Assembly (NCBI RefSeq): GCF_000005505.3
Contig: NC_016132.3
Location: 55,318,914 to 55,382,913, forward strand
Source of the DNA: Brachypodium distachyon
Lineage: Eukaryota; Streptophyta; Magnoliopsida; Poales; Poaceae
DNA: 64,000 bases
Reading direction: 5' to 3'
Shown here: positions 46,153-57,400 of the stretch, piece after piece
Layout: each line of letters opens with the position of its first letter
Position numbering within the stretch: the first letter of the stretch is position 1
The notes under the pieces: generated by a model
The model's input: only the letters and a program-made list of their open reading frames with translations
What the model was told of the DNA's origin: nothing
Database searches by the model: none
Program-made: the position numbers and the translations under genes

Positions 46153-47496
46153 CTAGGCATCATTTGCTCCAAACTTTTGCCATATGTGCTCCACCAAGTC
46201 ATCTTTCAGTCGACGATGCATTGTTCGATCACGTATTTCAGTGTCTGTTTGAAGTACCCTAGCAAATTCTTGAATTGGTCCATGACCGTATCCTGTTAGT
46301 GGGACTGGGTCGCTACCCTCGTCGTAATCCAAGTCATACCGAACTTGATAGTCATCTCTCTCATCCTCTACTATCATGTTGTGCAATATCACACATGCAT
46401 ACATGATATCTGCTAGTGCACTTCTATCCCACAATCGTGCTGGGTTACGTATAATGGCAAATCTTCGCTGCAATACTCCAAATGCTCTTTCCACATCTTT
46501 TCTTGCTGATTCTTGATGCTGTGCAAATCTCTTATCTTTCTCACACTGTGGTAGGGGGATTGTTTTCATTAATGTAGCCCACTTTGGATAAATACCCTCT
46601 GCTAGATAGTAACCCTTCTTGTACACATTTTCATTGACTGTAAACTCTACTTTAGGAGCTCTCCCTTGTAGTAATTGTGTGAACAAAGTTGACTGATTTA
46701 ACACATTTATGTCATTGTTAGACCCTACCACACCAAAATACGCATGCCAAATCCAAAGATCAAGCGAGGCAACAACTTCTAGCATAATGGTGGATGCTCC
46801 AATATCACCACGAGTAAATTGTTCCTTCCAAGCAGTTGGGCACCTTTCCCACTCCCAATGCATACAATCTATACTTCCTGACATGCCAGGGAAACCTCGA
46901 TTCTCAGCAACATGAAATAAGTGTCTAGTGTCTTCATTAGTGGGCCTTCTTAGATATTCTTCACCGAAATTCTTCCTCACACCTTTCGCGAACTTGGTCA
47001 AGACTTCAATGGCGGTGCTTGCAACAATTCTCAGATTTTCATCTAGACTATCAGCAGGGCAGCCATACGCTAGCAGGCGCATGGCTGCAGTGCATTTTTG
47101 GTGTGGCGAATGACCAGGCTTGCCAAAGGCATCAAACCTTTGGCAAAAATAAGGGGACCACTCACTAAGTGCATGTAAAATCCGAAGAAATACATGCTTC
47201 CTCATACGATACCTTCGGCGGAATTGCTTGTTCGTGTAAACTGGGTTGTCGTCGAAGTAGTCAGCCATCAAGCGGAAGTGTCCAGCTTCACGGTTTCTTT
47301 CTATGTGCCGTCGAGATTGAGCTGCAGCTTCATTTTGTTCTGCCTCGGCCTGAGCTAAAATCTGTGCCTCTATCTCAGCCTCAAGTGGGCCATTAATGAA
47401 GTCCCAAACAATCTCATCGACATATGCTGCAATGGTGCTATCTTCTGAGTTCTCGGACTCAGAATCTGTATGTGTAGAATCTGAATGTGTAGCCAT
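46153..47496 (-). CDS. PIF/Harbinger DDE transposase
   Basis: An uninterrupted frame of 447 aa from MATHSDSTHTD. It is the nuclease partner of a PIF/Harbinger element: with the accessory Myb-like protein it cuts at the terminal repeats and inserts at 3-bp targets. The N-terminus (1-60) is acidic. A predicted helix-turn-helix region (YTNKQFRRRYRMRKHVFLRI) follows. The DDE catalytic core has GSIDCMHWEW (first Asp), NNDINVLNQS (second Asp) and ARKDVERAFGVLQRRFAII (the Glu), as in the plant transposase family (DDE_4 type). The upstream Met at 47601 was rejected because its extra 35 residues come from a tandem AGTTCTGAATGAATGAG repeat. The frame is intact, but the accessory ORF is broken, so movement would need help from another copy. 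Confidence 0.9.
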   Translation of the reverse strand: MATHSDSTHTDSESENSEDSTIAAYVDEIVWDFINGPLEAEIEAQILAQAEAEQNEAAAQSRRHIERNREAGHFRLMADYFDDNPVYTNKQFRRRYRMRKHVFLRILHALSEWSPYFCQRFDAFGKPGHSPHQKCTAAMRLLAYGCPADSLDENLRIVASTAIEVLTKFAKGVRKNFGEEYLRRPTNEDTRHLFHVAENRGFPGMSGSIDCMHWEWERCPTAWKEQFTRGDIGASTIMLEVVASLDLWIWHAYFGVVGSNNDINVLNQSTLFTQLLQGRAPKVEFTVNENVYKKGYYLAEGIYPKWATLMKTIPLPQCEKDKRFAQHQESARKDVERAFGVLQRRFAIIRNPARLWDRSALADIMYACVILHNMIVEDERDDYQVRYDLDYDEGSDPVPLTGYGHGPIQEFARVLQTDTEIRDRTMHRRLKDDLVEHIWQKFGANDA

Positions 47497-47518
47497 TTTG
47501 TAGCAGCTTGATGAATGA

Positions 47519-47585
47519 GGAGAAAGAGGAGTAGAATTCTGAATGAATGAGAAGAGAGGAGTAGAGTTCTGAATGAATGAGTTGT
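47519..47585. repeat. Short tandem repeat upstream of the transposase ORF
   Basis: About 29-bp units with GAGGAGTAGA(A/G)TTCTGAATGAATGAG occur twice just before the transposase start codon. They may lie in the transposase 5' UTR. Confidence 0.7.
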
Positions 47586-47842
47586 GCATATATGTATGCA
47601 AGTTCCAACGGCTAGTTTCTTTTTTTATTGTTCTTCATATCTAACAAGTCTTTCTTTTTCTTAAAATAACAGGAAGGATAACATGAAGGATGCATTGACC
47701 AATTGATACATAATGAAGGATTACACTAGTAGGTAAGAACCCAGGTCCTTACATTAAAATAACATGAAGGATACATTGAACAACTAATACATAATGAACT
47801 AAAGTAACACAATATTGCTAAATACGAATGCATCTTTGGAAA

Positions 47843-49665
47843 TTAATCCAACTGCTTGCACAAACTCTCCACCATCTTTTCATGTCGCTGAAGTTGTTCA
47901 TCGTTGAATCCTGAAGTGTCAACTTTCATGAGCTCCATATACGTGTTGAATTTATCAACCTTCGTCTTTTCTGTTTTTGCTTTAGCCATTTCTCTTTTTG
48001 CTTCAGCCATTTCTTTGTTTGCCGCTGCCTTCGCTGTTGTTGCTTCAGCCCATTTTTCCAGTGCAGCTGCTTTGCGGCCATCCTCATCTGATATATGAAA
48101 TGGCATAAAATCTGGAATGTCCTTTCCTTTTGCTCTTGCTTTTGCTTTCATTTTCCTTGCCTCCTTTGCAGCTTTTGTTCCTTGAGGTCGTGGTTCACGA
48201 ACTGGGTTTGGATCTTCACTGTCCTGATTTGAGGATGACGTGTAAGCACTAGGCCTGGACAAAAAGATCGAAGTTCGATAATTTTATTGAACGCTCGCTA
48301 ACTCGGTTCCTTAAGGGCTCGGTTCGTTAACTAAAGAACCAAACAGGACTTTCTTTTCAGATCGTTAACCTTAACGATCTTAACAAGCGAGCTCGGCGAG
48401 CGCTCGTTAAGCTCGTTAGCAAGCTCGTCTCGTACATCACTTGTGAGTGGTTACTAAAATTATTTTGATGTTGGAATTGTTTTGTTATTTCTCTTTTGTT
48501 GTGTTATTTCCAATCTTTATAGCGTTGTTTAACTTTTGATATATTTTGTTTGCTGCCAAAATTTATCCCAAACAAACGAATAATGCCCAAAAATTTAGAT
48601 CAACATACCATCTATTATCTTAACGAGTTTTTAACGAGCTTAACGAGCGCTCGCGAGCTCTTAACGAACAGAGCCAAACAATGGTTTCAGATCGTTAACG
48701 ATAACGATCTTAACGATCCGAGCTCTTAACGAACCGAGCTTAACGAACCGAGCTCGCTCGTTAGCCAGCCCTAGTAAGCACCAGTTGCATCCAACCTGTG
48801 TCTCCTCCCTCCCAAGTCCTCTTCCATGTACAGATTACGCCATTTGGGCTCTTCCCTCACTACTCTCCACCAATACTCCAAAGCGAAGGGTCTCTTCACT
48901 TTTGCTACATTTAAATACATGGCCCGTGTTTTCTCCATGAGTCCCTCCTCTGATTGACCACTGGCATACACATTTTTTGTCTTAATGTAGCATGCATGGA
49001 AGAGACAAACCAACGGGGTAGTCTTGCTCCAGTGATTCTTGCATTGGGCAGTAGATCTTCTTTCATTTGATGGCTATTTTTGTTGTATTTTTAATCCAAG
49101 AGTTGATCAATCGCTCATTCTCCTTTTTTGTCCAATTGGTGCGGCCTCTTCTTTGTTCTTCATTTGGACTGCTATCTTTGTTTTCTTCATGCTCCACTTC
49201 ATGATGTGTATTTTGTGCAGCAGACATTGGAGAGGTGGAATCGACCGGCGACGATGAAATTCCGGCTCCGTATGCTCCAAAGAAGGCGCTGGATTCAACC
49301 GACGATGTTGAAACGCCTGCTCCGTAAGCTCCAAAGAAGGCGCCGGATTCGACCGGTGATGATGAATGCCCAGGTTGACCTCCTCCATAGGTAAGATGTG
49401 TGGGTGGGCTGGAATTGGTTTGATATGGAGCTTGCATGTTTCCTGGATTGTATGCATGGAGCTGGTGGATGCCCTGGTGCGGACCAAAGGGATCGAGGCT
49501 TGGATGATGTGGATGCATGTCGGAGGGATATTGAGAGGATGAGAGTAAGTTCATGGCAGCAGCTTGTATGTGTTGTTGGTACAAGCTATTTTGATTTTCT
49601 GGATCTGCACTTGGAATTGCAGAGTTGAGCATACTTGTAAAATTTGGTAGGCGATTGGGCTCCAT
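47843..49665 (-). pseudogene. Broken Myb/SANT-like accessory ORF of the Harbinger element
   Basis: The minus-strand protein starts MEPNRLPNFTSMLNSAIP, has a Ser/Gly/Tyr-rich N-terminal half with three FFGAYGAG-type repeats, then a trihelix/Myb-like DNA-binding start (RTNWTKKENERLINSWIKNT). The second half resumes at NERRSTAQCKNHWSKTTPLV, continues LEYWWRVVREEPKWRN and, after the nested hAT element, SNQDSEDPNPVREPRP through a coiled coil (AAANKEMAEAKREMAKAKTE) to the stop. Two lesions: a deletion with a stop at about 49063 that removes the middle of the trihelix, and the 524-bp hAT insertion between codons for GAY and TSSS. In PIF/Harbinger elements this protein takes the transposase to the ends and into the nucleus, so the loss should disable the copy. 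Confidence 0.85.
48250..48773. mobile_element. hAT-type element nested in the Harbinger accessory ORF
   Basis: A 524-bp element starts TAGGCCTGGACAAAAAGATC and ends TTAGCCAGCCCTA, giving termini TAGGCCTGGACAA and TAGGGCTGGCTAA. It is flanked by perfect 8-bp duplications GTAAGCAC (48242-48249 and 48774-48781), the hAT signature. The interior is made of many TTAACGAGC and TTAACGATC variants in both orientations. It is younger than the host element. No coding capacity. Confidence 0.92.
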
Positions 49666-49950
49666 ATTTTAGATGTGTGTTGTTTTTGAAATTCTGAATC
49701 TTGTTGCGTGTATATATAACAGGCAGCCAACGGCTAGCCAGCAACGGCATTGTTGTTTTAAATGTAGCAGCCGTGAGCCAACTGCCAAGGGCCCCACCAA
49801 AGTCAAAGCATAGTTGGAACCGCATCAACTAGTAGAAGCGATGCCTCAAATTTTTTCTTAGCTAGCTATGATGCAATGGTTAGAAGTACTTTTAGTAGCA
49901 CTTTTTCCTCTTTTAGCTATAGTTGTTTGGCCACATTGCACTTGCTCTGA

Positions 49951-52900
49951 GTATTAGCCATTAGGACTGACGAGTGAGCCATTTGATTGAATCCTCTGTT
50001 TTGGCCAATAGGAATGCTCCAAAGATTGATGAGCTCATGCCTCCTGTATGTGGGCGATGGAGAGGCCATGGCGGGCGTCGATTTGCTTGACGCGGGAGGT
50101 TTGGAGAGGCAATTTTATACCAGCACTTACAGCACAAAACGGATCGAGAAAACTCAAGAAGGCATTCGCGGGAAAACTTTTATACAGTACATTTCTTTTT
50201 GGAATTTAATTAACCAATTTACGTTGGGGCTTCCGGCATTAAAATTAGCACCGAGTGACCCCCGCCCCGCACCAACTCTTCTGCATGCGACGTAACCAGA
50301 TTACGTTGGGGGATTCCAGTAGTATGAAAGCGCGAGCGCACGTCCCGTTTGGTTTTTTTGCATGCAGCGTAAGAAATTTACGTCCAGGCTACCGGCTTTG
50401 AAACGAGCGCCCGCCTGTGCTTGCACGAGACGTAACAAAGGTAGGATCGATCGAGTGGTTCAGAAGGCTCTAGTGCTTGTTGTGTAAAATTATTTTGCCG
50501 GTGCAGATTCTCATGTGACACAACAAGATTATACTTGCATGCACTGCCCCTTTTATACTAACTAGCCTCATACTAGGCAGTGTGTACGGCCTTGAGCGAA
50601 AGAACTGGCTTGATTAACAAAATAGAGTGGCAAACAAAATATTTCAAGCATCACTATAGAGATCAAATTGAGCAATCCGGGAGCATAATGGAGTGAGACA
50701 ATATTTTTTTCACAGCAGCAACGAGTACAAGTAAAACGCATGCCTCACTGAACTGCTCAAGCACTACAACAGCAGAAGACAAAAGATATACACATGATTG
50801 TAACTATGCAAGTCCTTTCAGACTCATCATTCCTCCTTCGGCAACACTTCTCTCCATTTGAACAATGACTGCCTGCAAAATTGCCCAATATCCTGCAAAT
50901 GATAGCATAACACAATGTTACTCAACTCTGTGTTTGCAAGATATTTTTTAAAACTACATCAATATAATTGAGAAATGCCGCACCTATAAGTTAGTATTTG
51001 CACATTCTTGCTTGAGTATCTGTCACGAGACTTGTCGAAACAACAAGACATTAGGTTTCGGATTATATCATCATCATTAACGGCAATCATATCTTAGACT
51101 CTAAGCATGTCTCGTTTCACCAAACAAAGAGTCTAAGGCTAAAATATATATTTAGTCAAACTCAGATCTGATAGTCCAGTGGGCTTTGAATCTTGAACCA
51201 TACACAAAGTACTTTTGTCCAACCTCTAACCTGCAGCGTGTGACACAAGGAAAAGTGTAAATAAAGGTGGAATACAAGTAAACAAGTTCTCACCCGAACA
51301 AAAGTTCAAGTTTTATTATCCTCAGAATTTCATCAACGTTAAACAAGAGTTAGCATAGCATACCTTACAACATGCTCACAAGTAAAATCAGTGGAAGTTT
51401 ATGTCTCTGTAGCTCTCTTAATTTCAAGAATAGAGTAGTCTCAGCTCTGAGCTGTCAGTTTTGACACACGCATCCACAGAGAAAAAAGTCAAAGTCCAAT
51501 TTTTCCAAATAGATTAGTACAGATTGTAATTTTGGAACACAAAATTAATCGTAGTTGCAAGCCTGTAAGCACCTTATTTAAGCTAAACTTGGTTATGTCC
51601 AACCATACGAAAACAATTATTCAATTAGCAATAAACCAACACACAAACTATATATGTACGCAATCAAAAACCTATGACGCACCTGGTTTACCGGCGATCG
51701 TCACACTGCGGCGGCTAATTCCACACGAGCTGCTGGCGAGGGGAATATCACAACAGTGGGGAGGAGCCGGCCAACGAAGTAGGACTGGGCGCCGAGGTCG
51801 CCGATTAGCCCAACGACGCGAGTTGTGGGCTGGCGTCTGCGTCGACCTCAGCATCCACCATTGTTCTTCCAAATCCAGCATCATTCCTGCCCTTCACACC
51901 ATCGAGCTTGGACCACCTCGCCCTCTCTCGCGTCGCCAGCACTGACCCTGAAACAAAATCGGAGCAAGCCCTGCCAACAGAAGTACTACCTTACGTGCTA
52001 TTTATAAACAACTCTTCTTGACAATAGCACCAGCATGTTCTTGAAACAGATTAGTTAAAAATAATGGTCAGCCACAACAGCAAAATCAAACTGATAACAT
52101 TCATGGGCACAACAATCCGATTTCTCCTAACTTACCAGATTGAATTATGCAACAACTAAGATTGCATAAGTTTTCAGGTCACAAATCTTGTCAGCTTTAG
52201 ACTTTAGTACACATTACCACCACCATGATAACTAGAAGGCCACCTATGCATTGCAGGTTGAATATCAGAGGAACTGAACATAGGTCCTTACAATATTGCA
52301 CAAAACGCACATATATTACAGCTGAGTTTGTCATGTTCCGGCCATGATTTGAACTAGAAGGCCATATATTACACACATGTTCCGGCCATGTGTGTGTAGT
52401 TACAATTTTTTATAGTTTGAACTCAACAACAACTACTTTCTACACTACCGAAACAATAGACATTTTCTGCATTACTGAAAATCTGCACCTCATGAAAATC
52501 TGCATTAGCTTTTTTCAGTTGGATTGAACAGCAGAAAATGAACCTCTTGAATTCCAGCAGGAGCCTTTTATCGAAGAAACCAAATACGAAAAGAAAGGAA
52601 AAAGGGAAATAGCTGTATATCACAAACATAAATGATGTTGGATATACTTCCTTGGGGTCAGCAAGCATACCAACCATTCCATCGAATACTTCTTCAGACC
52701 AGACAATAAAATCTTGTAAAATTGGTCAGTGTTTCAAGCTTCCAGAGAAGTAAGTAAAGAACAAATCTGCAGTATACCAAAAAAAAAACATTCTCACGAG
52801 CATTCGATCGAACAGGTGCAAGTCAACTTGATCCAACATGATATTTCTCATGGCTGATGCAATTAACTACTCCATATGTGATCGCATCAAAAAATTTAAT

Positions 52901-54097
52901 CCCAAGACAAGGCAAAACACGAGCATACAGAGTCCATCGGTTCATGCATTTTGCATTGGGCGGCAGCATCGACTTACAGGGCGGAGTCTGCGGAAGTAGT
53001 GGCAAGTGCGACGGGATTGGCCGATGTCGGTGGCCACGGTGGCAGCGAGGTCACCGACGCGGCCGGAGGAGGAGCTGCCGGTGAGGAGGCGTCAGAGACG
53101 AGCGTGTGCGCGTCATCGGCGAAGCGCCTGGCCCTGGACGATCACGTCGTGCGGAGCCAAGGGGCGCCGCCAACCGGGGAGAAGTGGAGGCAGAGGCGGG
53201 ATCCGCCTTTCCGTCGCTGGGATGCGCTTCGCCGGAGGAGAGACGCCGAGCTCTTCGCCGGAGAGAGAGAGACGCAAGCGTTGTCGCCTCCGGTCGATGT
53301 CGGGGTTCCTCGCCCTGGACGGTCGCGCCGGGTGAGCCGCCTCGCCCTCACCGAGCACGCGGTGGCCCCAGTCGTCGTCGAGGCGGCCACCGTCGCCTAG
53401 GCTCGCCTCTCGCCAACTCCACCCGAACCGCAAGCACGATTTGATAACTCCAGCGACATCGGAGCAAGCCCTGTTAGATCCAACCAAATCGAAATTAAAA
53501 ATAAAATCGCAACCACGCCGCTGCCTGGCAAGGCGCCGCTCACCCGCCGAGTACGACAGCGTCCGCTCGCCGAGGCCACTCACACGTCGCCGCCGGCCGC
53601 AGCGGTGAAGTCGCGGGAGAGGTCGAGGCGCTGGAGGAGGAGGCCTTGCGCTCGGCGAGCTCGCGCTAGGCCTCCCGCTCGAGCTTGTCGAGCTTCTCCT
53701 CGCTCAGGCCCCAGCCGTCGTCGTTGAAGCCACCGCCTCGGCTGCAACCGTCGGTGCCGCCTAGGGTCGAGCCGGCCCGCCGCGTCGCCCGTCGCCGCCA
53801 CGCATCTTCTCTCGCGCGCCGCTCCTCTCAGTTGCCACTGACCAATCCTTCCCGAGCTGCCGCTGGCGCCGCCTAGGCTCGCCGCAATTCGTACTGCAGC
53901 AGCTCGCCACCCTAACTGCACGCACGCACGATTTGGGGATGGTTTCGGGGTTTGTTTTTTTTTTCGTGTGGAGGTGGGTTCAAGAGAGAAACGACCGTCG
54001 TAAAACAAAAAAAAAACGGTTACGTTCGGTTTAGAGAAAATAAGTTCGCGCTGAAATCCGGCTGGTTTGGACCGACCAGCGGCTCGTTGGACCGACA
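49951..54097. other. Region with gene-like fragments but no supportable gene
   Basis: About 4.1 kb between the Harbinger element and a mini-Helitron. On the minus strand several short pieces look exon-like: DGWGLSEEKLDKLEREA then a TAG stop and RELAERKA (about 53717-53641); MRNIMLDQVDLHLFDRMLVR after a possible acceptor (about 52851-52792); DFIVWSEEVFDGMVGML before a possible donor (about 52718-52650); and DIGQFCRQSLFKWREVLPKE ending in TGA (about 50897-50832). They are on the same strand, in one order, but I cannot join them in frame and recognise no family. They may be remnants of one decayed gene or captured fragments. The GC-rich block 53000-53900 resembles a grass first exon. A three-unit repeat lies at 50218-50440. 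Confidence 0.35.
50218..50440. repeat. Three-unit diverged tandem repeat
   Basis: Three head-to-tail units begin TTTACGTTGGGGCTTCCGGC (50218-50300), TTACGTTGGGGGATTCCAG (50301-50377) and TTTACGTCCAGGCTACCGGC (50378-50440). Each ends in GCATGC or GCACGA followed by GACGTAA or GCGTAA. The units are 83, 77 and 63 bp and well diverged. Confidence 0.75.
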
Positions 54098-54415
54098 CCA
54101 GCAGGTGTGCCCGTGCGTTGCTACGGGTCAACAAAATCACAAACTATTTATTTTTATTTTCTGTGTAGGCAACTCATGGCGCCGTTGAGGTCGGCATGTG
54201 GGTGTGGTGGCATCGGTTGTAAAACGGAATAGGAGAAATCATGAAAAAAAACTGGAGGAAAAGAAAATAACGGGCAGTGGCATATTGGTTGTAATTTTAA
54301 CGAAAAAACTGGAGGAAAAGAAAATAACGAGCAGTAACATATTGGTTGTAATTTTAACGAAGTTAACCTACGGCAACGGCGACGGTACCATCACTACCAA
54401 CTCCAATTTAATAGA
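54098..54415 (-). mobile_element. Mini-Helitron, 318 bp, minus strand
   Basis: Read on the minus strand, it starts TCTATTAAATTGG after an A and ends with the hairpin CCCGTAGCAACGCACGGG, then CACACCTG and CTGG before a T. That is a full set of Helitron features: 5' TC, 3' hairpin plus CTRR, insertion between A and T. The inside has a two-copy 57-bp tandem repeat (54245-54360). It has no coding capacity and ends about 23 bp from the MULE. Confidence 0.75.
54245..54360. repeat. Two-copy 57-bp tandem repeat in the mini-Helitron
   Basis: Both units contain AAAAAACTGGAGGAAAAGAA and then a CATATTGGTTGTAATTTTAA block. The copies differ at only a few positions. Confidence 0.9.
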
Positions 54416-54437
54416 TAGTAATAATAGGTATAGGCGC

Positions 54438-57400
54438 CGTATCCTGTGAATTTCTCGTTCAGGTGCACTCCTGCATCCCACGCATCACAGCCGGCCGATT
54501 TTCATCTTGCGCTTGTGTTCACTTTTAGAATTTTTTGCAATTAAACGCCCGCTTCCATCCCTCTGATTTTGCAAACCAGCCCTCAACATTTTCGGAGGAA
54601 CCAATCCCGTCTTCTCCTGCAAAAAGCCCCATGGCTCTCTCCACGGCGCTCGCCGTTGCCGTCGTCCCCGAGCTCGCCGTTGCCGTCGTCCCGGAGCAGA
54701 TCCGCCGACAACCTCGCCCCTGCACTCACCGCCACCCTGTCCAGGTCTCTGGCCGGCCCTCCGCCTATCCGCAACTTTGCTAGGGCTTGACGCCAAGGCC
54801 GCCGCCGACCACAACTTCCCTGCCACTTCAATTGCACATCCAGACCCCTCCACCTGAAGATGCCGGCCTACTACAGACTCACGCAGAGCAACGACGACCA
54901 CATCACTGAATTTTCTTGTTCTTGTTTAATGTATCTAGTACTAGCAGATTGACTTCCTCCCAAATGTGGTTTGTGAGCTTGTAGACTCCTGGAGATCTTC
55001 ACTCTTGTAGTGTAACTACCGGCTGTGTTTTATCTCTCTGAAGTTTTTCTGTAATCTTGCTCGGTTGGATGTAACGGAGGTCGTTTTCAGTTTTTGACTG
55101 AAGATAGTATGCTACATCTGTAGCATTTTGTAGTTTTGGTCCTTGTAGCTCTTTAGCTCCGGCTGGTATGCTACTCGTGTAGCATTTGCAGGCTCTCCCT
55201 GCACTTTGTAACTCTCCTGTACTCCTCTCTTCTTGCTTAATACTCCAGGAGTATTGATTTTCAGAAACAAGTGACTGCAAGTTGTTGTGAATGGAAATTT
55301 GAGATGGAAACAGATTCTCATTGGCTTATTCTTATCGGCAATTGAGGTGTTCCTGGTCTGATGTGGCTAGTCTGATGTGTTTGTTGTAAAGTTTGCACAT
55401 GATGCATGGTAGCAGCAGTTAGCAGCCCAAAGAATCAATGTATAAAATAACCTATACTATTGTTGTTCCATGGAAAGTAGTGAATCAGTGCTACTATCAG
55501 TGTGATACAAATAAGATAAGTCGGACAAGATTATGTGAACTTGCTAAAATCTGATCTTTGCACTTTATGTAAACTTGCTAAAACCTGATATAAGTGTAAT
55601 ACAAATAAGATAATCAATTGGGCAAAACACAAATCATCATCTATTACATAAATACAGAAATTCGGTAAACTAATATAATGGTGTTATTGACACAAATAGC
55701 AGGCTTGCAGCTATCATGATGCTCCATTAAGACGAATGTCTTGCGCATTCATGGTTTCTTCTCCATGGCCTTTTTTGCTTGGACAGTTGCGACTATCGTG
55801 AAATGCTATTTGCTTGCACGTCTTGCACAAGCGTGCGGCCTTGGCCTTGGCTTCTTTGTTCTTCTTTTTCCTTTCTTCTCCATTCATCTCCTTTCCTCTC
55901 TTTATTCGTTTACATCTCCCTACCGAATGAACATCATTTGGTGGGTGTATGTCGACCTAAGTTGGAATGTTGCACCCAATAAATGCCTCATATTCCTCTC
56001 GCCTAGTGTGCTTGACTGCCGTAGGAACCATTTTGCCCAGGGGCTCCTCAATGCTGAACACACTTGACATTAAAAACTCCATGGCTTCATCTGATTGCTT
56101 GGCTCTTAAAATTAGATCTTCTAACTTGTTGCGTATTGTTGAAATCTTCTTCCTCGCAGCGGCATCCAAGGAGTTAGCGGGCTTCTCTTCTAACAGGTTC
56201 CCTTGTTCATCGTAAACACTCCCACTAGAAAAAAAATCGATGTCAGCCATATGGTTTGCAATAAATAAGAGTAATGATGGTTATGATTTTTTTTTTGTAC
56301 CTTTTACATCTGTACTTCCATCTTTCCATAATATAGAAGGTTGGAAGCTCATTTTGATTTTCAGTCCTCATCACTTGGATAATATGGCGGCATGGGATTC
56401 CATGTGACTCAAATAACTTGCACGAACAATTAGCTCTCATGGTTGTTGTATCACAACGGAACTCCCTTACTTTACTGGCACCAGTTTTGAAGGTCACTAT
56501 TTTTATTCCCTCATCTTGTGCAATGCCTTGAATACAACAATGATCTCTTGAAGCAATTATTTGTTTCTGAAATTTCTCAAACACCTCATATGCGAATACT
56601 TCACTACCATGTTTCTCCATTGCCCATGGTGTAACTATTTGGGGGATCCTATGGATGCTTGAATTGTCTGCAATCAACTCCACTTGACGTTGACATTCTA
56701 AAGCCGTGTCAAACCTTAGCCAGAATTCAACTAAAGTGAGCCTGCGATGAATGAAACTGTTAAAAAATGAATTCGCACTTTCCGACCTTGAAGTTGTTCG
56801 AAGAATACCCGCTAGTGATATGTCCATAAAGTAGGCTGGTATCCATGACTCTCGCAGGCTAAACCTTTTACTCAACCACTCATTGCCCTCCAACCCAAAG
56901 TTTGAAATTACTGAATTCCACTGTGACTCAAACTCGGTTGGGGTTTCTGAACCCCATACACATGCGTTCATTCTCTTCCAAAATTTCAGATTCTTCTCTA
57001 ATCAACAGTCCAATCTTCTCAGGAAGTTTTTCCATTATATGCGGCATGCACAACCTGTGTGTGGTGGTTGGAAAAACTTCAGCAACAGCATTCTTGATGC
57101 TACTAGCTTCCTCGGTTATGATAAGTTTGGGTGCTACACCTCCCATTGCCCTCAAGAAGGTCTTAAACAACCAAACATATGACTCAGTCTTCTCATTTAG
57201 TAAGAATGCAACACCAAAAAGCACACTCTGTAAGTGATGATTCACTCCGGTAAATGGTGCAAAGATCATGTTATACTAATTAGTAGTATGTATAGAATCA
57301 AAGGATGCCACAGAACCGAAGTGCTTTTAGTTCTTCCTAGTTGTGGCATCTGCCCAGAACACATACATCAACTTCCCTTCTTCACTCACCACAAAATCAT

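Larger units (their letters stand above)
45356..49947 (-). mobile_element. Full-length PIF/Harbinger transposon with both ORFs
   Basis: A 4,592-bp element has termini GAGCAAGAGCAACGTGG (left) and the complement GAGCAAGTGCAATGTGG (right), 15 of 17 matching. The 3-bp duplication TGA flanks it (45353-45355 and 49948-49950). Both genes of an autonomous PIF/Harbinger element are inside on the minus strand: a Myb/SANT-like accessory ORF (49665-47843, broken) and a DDE transposase (47496-46153, intact frame). A later hAT element (48250-48773) is nested inside. The element sits about 490 bp upstream of kinase copy 1. Confidence 0.92.

Noticed and set aside
53000..53900. GC-rich block as a complete first exon of a new gene
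   Set aside because: Frames on both strands are open but none continues into the downstream fragments, and the EEKLDKLEREA frame has an in-frame stop.
54535..54783. MALSTALAV-type frame, present again at 58878-59126
   Set aside because: It is part of the MULE terminal inverted repeat and is repeated with the TIR. No independent gene evidence.
55000..55320. Frames with a repeated GTAGCATTTTGTAG/GCTACTCGTGTAGC theme
   Set aside because: They lie in the non-coding interior of the MULE and look like chance repeats; no clear array.
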